From assembly GCA_022592435.1 (NCBI GenBank), contig JABYQS010000027.1:62001-126000 (forward strand): a stretch of 64,000 nt of DNA, in the 5' to 3' direction. The position numbers were made by a program, and so were the translations under genes. Below are positions 58,845 to 64,000 of the stretch, piece by piece. The DNA is from Cerioporus squamosus. Lineage: Eukaryota; Basidiomycota; Agaricomycetes; Polyporales; Polyporaceae. Each line of letters begins with the position of its first letter. Position 1 is the first letter of the stretch. The notes beneath the pieces are model-generated. The model ran no database searches. It saw only the letters and a program-made list of their open reading frames with translations, and had not been told where the DNA came from.

Positions 58845-60209
58845 ATGTCCAAGGCCTACGTTGAACCTGCCCCGGTGGACTCTACTGCAGTCTTCAAGAA
58901 CGATCTCTTCAAGGGGAAGGTATTGTTCTGCACCGGAGGTGGCTCCGGAATATGCAAGGCGATGACGGAAGCGGTGGTACGGGAATACTGAGTACGGTCG
59001 GTTCTGCATGTGTCGCTAACGGAGATTGTCTGGACAGATGAAGCATGGTGCGAATGCAACCATCGTGGGGAGAAAGTAAGCCCGAGCTATAACGGCCATG
59101 TTGGAGTAAGCACCCGAACTCACGCTTATATGTCAGGTTGGACCGTCTCCAGGAGAGTGCCAATGAGCTCGCTGCTGCTACGGGTAGCCAGTGTCTCGCT
59201 GCCCAAGCCGATGTGAGAAACCCGAAACAGCTTCAAGATGCCGTTGCGAAGACTGTCGAGAAATTCGGCCGAATTGATTTCGTCATTTGCGGTATATCCC
59301 AGGTTTCCTCTCTTGGTCTGGGATGATATTGAAAACCTCTTGGTCCATTCGCAGGTGCAGCGGGGAACTTCCTTGCACCGATCTCCAAGTTGTCCGAGAA
59401 CGGCTTCAAGACGGTCATCGAGATTGACACGGTAAGCGTCACCATGATCGTGGCGGCACCCTGGACGACGAGCTCACCGTGTCTGTGAGAGCAGATCGGA
59501 ACGTACAACACTATCAAGGCCACTCTTCCCCACTTGCGCGCCTCGAAGGGGTCGTACATTCACGTCAGTGCGACTTTGCACTACCGGGGTACGCACGGGC
59601 CGCTAGCTACCGATGATGTCTCTGTCTTCCTGACACACGACCGTCCCTTCTCTTCTAGGTACACCCTATCAGGTCCACGTATCCGCAGCGAAGGCCGCCG
59701 TCGACGCCAGTGAGTGGGAAGCCTCGGGAGCTGACAGCTGAGCCCGGAGGGCGATCGTTGACCTTCACGATTCCAGCGTCTGCGGTGCTTGCCGTCGAGG
59801 AAGGCCCGAACGTGAGTGCGCACGATTATACTCATCACCCGCATCCGCATCTTCGCTCGTCTATCTCCGGTCAGCTGATGAGCGCACTCTTCCATCTGCG
59901 CAGGGGATCCGGTCCAACATCATCGCCCCAGGACCCATCGCAGGCACAGAAGGCATGGACCGCCTGAGCTCCAAGGGCCCAGACGGCAACTCCAACTACA
60001 CGATGCACCTCCCCGCGGGGCGGCTTGGCGACGTCAAGGACATCGCGAACGCAACCGTCTTCCTCTTCAGCCCCGCCGCGCGGTACATCACCGGCCAGGT
60101 CCTTGCCGTGGACGGCGGGGCCGAGCACCTCCGCACGCTGCAGCTGCCCTATCCGCAGGCGGTGCTCGAGCCGGACGCAGTCACGCACATGATCAAGCCG
60201 CGTCTCTAG
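58845..60209 (+). CDS. Peroxisomal-type 2,4-dienoyl-CoA reductase (SPS19/DECR2-like SDR)
   Basis: NADPH-dependent short-chain dehydrogenase that reduces 2,4-dienoyl-CoA, allowing beta-oxidation of unsaturated fatty acids. It starts MSKAYVEPAPVDSTAVFKND; exon 1 is 58845-58976. The nucleotide-binding motif is VLFCTGGGSGICKAM. ATIVGRK, LDRLQESANELAAATGSQCL, ADVRNPKQLQDAVAKTVEKF, GAAGNFLAPISKLSENGFKT and SYIHVSATLHYRGTPYQVHV (with Y-x6-K via SAAKAAVDA) follow. The signature GIRSNIIAPGPIAGTEGMDR then leads to GRLGDVKDIANATVFLFSPA and YITGQVLAVDGGAEHLR. SATLHYRG and APGPIAGTEG identify the dienoyl-CoA reductase subgroup. Eight introns keep frame, including one ending GATTCCAG before the short exon SAVLAVEEGPN. 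The last residues are KPRL, at best a weak PTS1, so peroxisomal import is likely from family but not proven. Confidence 0.88.
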
Positions 60210-62100
60210 ACGCAGTCGCACCAGGCTGCCGGGCGCAGGGGATTCGGACGCGGGATGCGAGGGAGGATACGAGGATATCCCGCTAGCTGCATGATCGCGC
60301 GCGCGCCCGAGCTGGTGCCGCCTTGGGAAACCCCCCAGTGGCGTTCTGTCGTTCTCACAGTTCTCGCCGGCTATGCCACGGAATGTGGACGGATATGGGT
60401 GTACGATAGTATGTATCTATCTGGGTAGATCTCTCAACAGGATGTGCGCTGGATATGTTGGGCAGTCGGTTACACGCCCGGTGTGACAAACGGCCCTCTC
60501 GGGCTCTGTTCGCATGCATGTCGCGAAAGAGGCAGGTGAGTACGATCAGCGAGCGCTTAGTATGCTGGGCTGCCTGTCCGGTATGTTTGAAACATGTCGA
60601 CGGATGATGCGTACAAGGACAAGAACGGTTGAAATGTATGCTCGTGACGCCACCGGGTACCTACAATTGAACCATTGAAAGGGGCATACATCAGGAAGTA
60701 TCAGAATCCGCATAGGATCTACGTGAATGCCGAAGCGATGAAACTGCGTCGGACAGCAAGGAAGTTGAGGACGTCGGCGGCGACACGTCCATTGCTGTAT
60801 TGAGAAGGGCAAAAAACTACGGAGAAGACCAGACCACATTAGCATCGATTGAAATCCTTCGGTGGCACCGGAGCGCGTATGGGATCTTCGAGAACCAGTA
60901 GGACCCGAGTCACAGTTATGACCGAGCACCCACGACCAAGCTGAACCCTGACAGTACGTACGCCTGTAGATAGCTTGCGGGCCGAACGAGAGCCGAGGCT
61001 GCCCAACCATGAGGCATATGTGCGAACGACGAGGACGCTGTCCGGGACAAGAAGCACCGCTGTGCCTTGGGGTGTTGATCAAAGCGCTAGAATCTGCAGT
61101 CTGCATGCGACTCGTCTCTCCGCCGAGCTCCTGACCGCTGCGAAGACGCGGGAATCGCCAAGAAAAAGGGGGGTTTGAGCCGTGCTATGGGACCAGGAAG
61201 CAACCATCTCCGAGAGTTCCCAGCACGCCGAGGCGAGCAGGGTGGGGCACGAGCCCACACCGGGCCCTGAACGTAGGAATGACTGCCGGACAGAGGGGAG
61301 CAGCGTCCGTCATCTGACTGGCGAACGTGAGAGGCGGACGACGGCGCGCAGAGTGGGGAGGCGCGACCGGGAGCGAGAAGAGCGCGGGGTGACACCTTCT
61401 TCATGGTTCGTGGACAGATGGGTCCGATAAAGTGCGTGCTATGGCCGAGCGGGAGGCGTGCCGAGGCGATCGCACGCGGCGGTCGAGACTGTGGGCAGCG
61501 TCGAGGGTTTGCACGGGGGCAGTAGACCTCCCGGAGCATGCGTCGCTCGTCATCAGAACGGCTGACGTCTTCCAGTCCCGGTGGCCTGCTGCCCTCGGTG
61601 GAGGCACCTGGCGGCCCGATGGGGTTTGTACCGCGGTCGTGGACAGCTGGTGACAGGACGGTATCGTCCGCTTCGTGCGATGGTCGGCTGGGGAGCATGT
61701 GGGTGTGAGCGCATGGAACGCGGATGCGGTAGGTTTGATACTCGGCATGAGCGACGCTGGCATTTTCGTGCGGCTGACCGGCCCCAACAGGAGGGGAAAG
61801 GTGAGGTGATGTGGCGGGCAAATGTTCTCTGCGGAACAGTATGACCGCTTGGGCACAACAAAGTTGGAATGCCGCTGGAATCGAGGAGCGCCGGGTCATA
61901 CGGGACGGGGTTGACGTGACAAGAATTTTCGGGCTGATGCTTGCGGTGCTTGTACGCTGGAGGAATACCGGGCGTGATGGGTCGCAGCAAGACTAGCCAG
62001 AGACGCACATTGAACCAGATAGGGCCTGCTTTTTTTCTATCTGGGACGTGTCCTGTTCGTGGAGTCGTATGTCCTGGATAGATGCGACGTTTCGCAGAGA
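60210..62100. other. Gene-poor, no gene seen
   Basis: This is the 3' flank of the reductase gene followed by sequence without recognisable coding. A 270-codon minus-strand frame (61087-61899) has arginine/serine/proline-rich composition and no domain. Confidence 0.45.
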
Positions 62101-63160
62101 TCAAGATAGTTCGGGGCCGAGCTTCGGCAGCATCGTACCACCACAGCTGCAGCAAAGGCCTTCAGGTACACAAGGTGCGTTCCGGGTTGCAGCAGGTTTG
62201 ACATAGACGCAGGGGCAGCCTCTGTAGTAGGCCGTCGTCAGCATGGAGGAAATTCGGGGTAATACTACGAGGCTCACGGTTTGCAGGAACCATGATGCTA
62301 CGAGTTCGCAGCGGAGAAATGCCTTAATGAGAAGACCGCGTTCATAATGCGCAATGAACAGCCTGGATGCGAAGGTGATTATAAGAAAGATGAGGGTAGT
62401 AGCGAACGGCGTTGCAATCGCCCACCGAGAATATCCCGAGCACTCTGTGGTCTCGCCGGGGAATAAACTCCCAGACACCTGGATACTTCGCGGAAGCATA
62501 CGCGTTGCAGTGGATACGAAGATGACGATTTCCGTGGCAGAGCCGGGATGCTCTTCGACGACACGAAGTACTGGTAGCGGTAGGAGTCGAACTTGCCCAT
62601 GTTCAAGTTTGGAAGTTGATCACAAGCGCTCGGGAACAGCCGAGTCAACTCGGCGTCTACCGCAAATTCCTCGGCGACGTTTGAGCTCGGTCATGAACGC
62701 ATGTCTCTCATTCCAGCCTTGCGGTTAACTTGATATTCTCTACGGCTATGGGCTTCACGCACGAGAGATAACGCACAAGGCCTCAAGAATATTCAAGAAA
62801 GCTGATCTTCATGCGTACAACAACGGTAAGCGCCAAGATGATCTGCGTATCCCAAATGATCCTCGTCGCTGCTAACCTCCTGCGCTGTGTTAGCCTCATC
62901 CTAGCGTGGCGAGCCAACGCGCCCGTAAAATCGGCTTTTCTGGAGGGGAATTTCTGGAGGGTCGGGCTCCGGACGGAAATGATCAAGCCCCAGGTCGTCT
63001 CAACGGTATCAACGGTATGTTCCACAGCAACTTGAACACGGTGCACAAAGCTCGACGTGTTCGTGGCGATCTGGGCAGCACACGACAGTGTGAGGTCTCT
63101 GTGTGCGATGTATCTTCCTCCTCGACCGACGGCTCCAGGCTCGGTGACAGGTTTCATCAC
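62101..63160 (-). pseudogene. Possible remnant of a fungal multi-pass membrane protein (DUF6533-like)
   Basis: The minus-strand segment 62101-62499 encodes ECSGYSRWAIATPFATTLIF followed by LIITFASRLFIAHY, then LLIKAFLRCELVASWFLQTV and SLVVLPRISSMLTTAYY. This is a hydrophobic arrangement reminiscent of the C-terminal half of the large basidiomycete DUF6533 membrane family. Upstream frames (62783-63160) are less hydrophobic, and I could not assemble a full seven-segment gene. The assignment rests on general resemblance, so it may be a decayed copy, a different membrane protein or chance. Confidence 0.25.
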
Positions 63161-64000
63161 TAGCTCACCTCCCGGGATTCCCTCAAGTCGCGCAGCGCGC
63201 CCTCGGGTAAGCGGTTACTTCGGCATCATAGGCAACCACAATCTGTCGCGCTCGTCTAAGTACATCCAAGACAAGTTCAGTCCTGGTAGAAATTGGTGAG
63301 CTCTAATTTTTCTGCTCGTTCGTTCTGCCGTATGCTGACCTTGGTCGTACTAGACATGGTTAGCAGGAGTCGGGTACAGAACATGGAAAGGGTCAAGCGC
63401 GATGCAGGGGGTAGCTCGCCCTGAGTTTCTGGACTCGCTGACCTTGAGCCGTAGGCCGAGACCACGCCTGCACCTGACGAAACGACCTGTAGTGAAGTGA
63501 CGTGCTAGAGAAGAAGACACCTGCGCTGCGAGGATTAACCCGGCTGAAGATCGAGTCGGTGACCAAGACGCGGATTGTGCGGACTTTTGTGACTCAAGTG
63601 TGTAAGTAGTTGTACATCGTGGTAAGTGAACATAGTATTTGCGACAAATGATACATATGAGAAGTGGATGCGGCAGTAAGTTTGTTCACCGCACCACGGC
63701 TACACAAGCTCTTGTCGCGCCAGCCGAGTTCGTTGGGACTTGGAGGGCATCCGTCCCTCCTCTTCACGAGACGCCGGAGTCATGAGACCGCGCTTCAGTG
63801 CCAATCACCGCCCTTCTTACGTCCTTACGTGAGCGTCTTCGTCCTCGTTCCCTCTCTCGTGCTGATCGTTTGCGCAAGCGGCAAGACGCTGAAAGATGAC
63901 TTAAGCAAGGGACCCTTTTGAGCTATAAAGTCGCTCACGGGACTTCCTCGGTGACGCTTCGCCCCTTGCGGTTTCCTGCGCACGTCGGACGACATGCTGG
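63161..64000. other. Right end of the window, no gene seen
   Basis: I see only short open frames without recognisable content. A gene whose body lies beyond the window could start near the right edge, where ATG-containing frames remain open for fewer than 90 codons. Confidence 0.4.

Noticed and set aside
61087..61899. 270-codon minus-strand open frame
   Set aside because: There are no domains, no signal peptide and no splice context. Overlapping frames on both strands are equally open, as expected in GC-rich DNA.

Overview
The window is nuclear DNA of a filamentous basidiomycete, most likely a wood-decay agaricomycete (Polyporales-type). The evidence is the many short spliceosomal introns of about 50-100 bp with GTRNGT donors and a CTRAY-like branch, the GC-rich codon use, an AA9 lytic polysaccharide monooxygenase, a PriB-type Zn2Cys6 regulator, a GPI-anchored fasciclin protein and basidiomycete-specific kinase-like and hypothetical proteins. 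Nothing supports a bacterial, viral or organellar origin.

Layout. 0-13 kb is accessory. It holds a fasciclin (FAS1) gene (1763-3252), an exactly bounded 2,074-bp DNA transposon (4020-6093; perfect 25-bp inverted repeats, 7-bp target duplication), an Old Yellow Enzyme gene with two frame breaks (6221-7706), an atypical kinase-like gene (7924-9328), and a tandem pair of an unrecognised protein family, one copy decayed (9750-10896) and one intact (11361-12549). 12.9-26.2 kb is conserved: a large EF-hand/ZZ-finger protein, an ArAE/DUF2421 multi-pass transporter (both minus strand), LSm6 divergent from the transporter, and a tail-anchored hypothetical protein.

27.6-40.1 kb holds the PriB-like regulator, the AA9 LPMO, a small secreted Cys-rich protein, a third dispersed copy of the unrecognised family, a tRNA-Gly(GCC)-like sequence and the Gdt1-type cation antiporter. 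40.1-44.9 kb shows nothing convincing. 44.9-46.7 kb is a uridine phosphorylase. A very GC-rich, gene-poor stretch of about 12 kb surrounds an HMG-box transcription factor (52057-53896). Then come a 2,4-dienoyl-CoA reductase (58845-60209) and a gene-poor end with a possible membrane-protein remnant.

The genes do not form one pathway. Functional themes are secretion and wood decay (FAS1, AA9, small secreted protein), regulation (PriB-like, HMG-box, kinase-like), transport (Gdt1, ArAE) and catabolism (OYE, uridine phosphorylase, dienoyl-CoA reductase). Several otherwise intact genes carry single frame breaks, three of them in C/G-rich runs, so either the assembly has homopolymer errors or there is real decay. 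All exon joins are read by eye from splice signals and frame, and no homology search was run.
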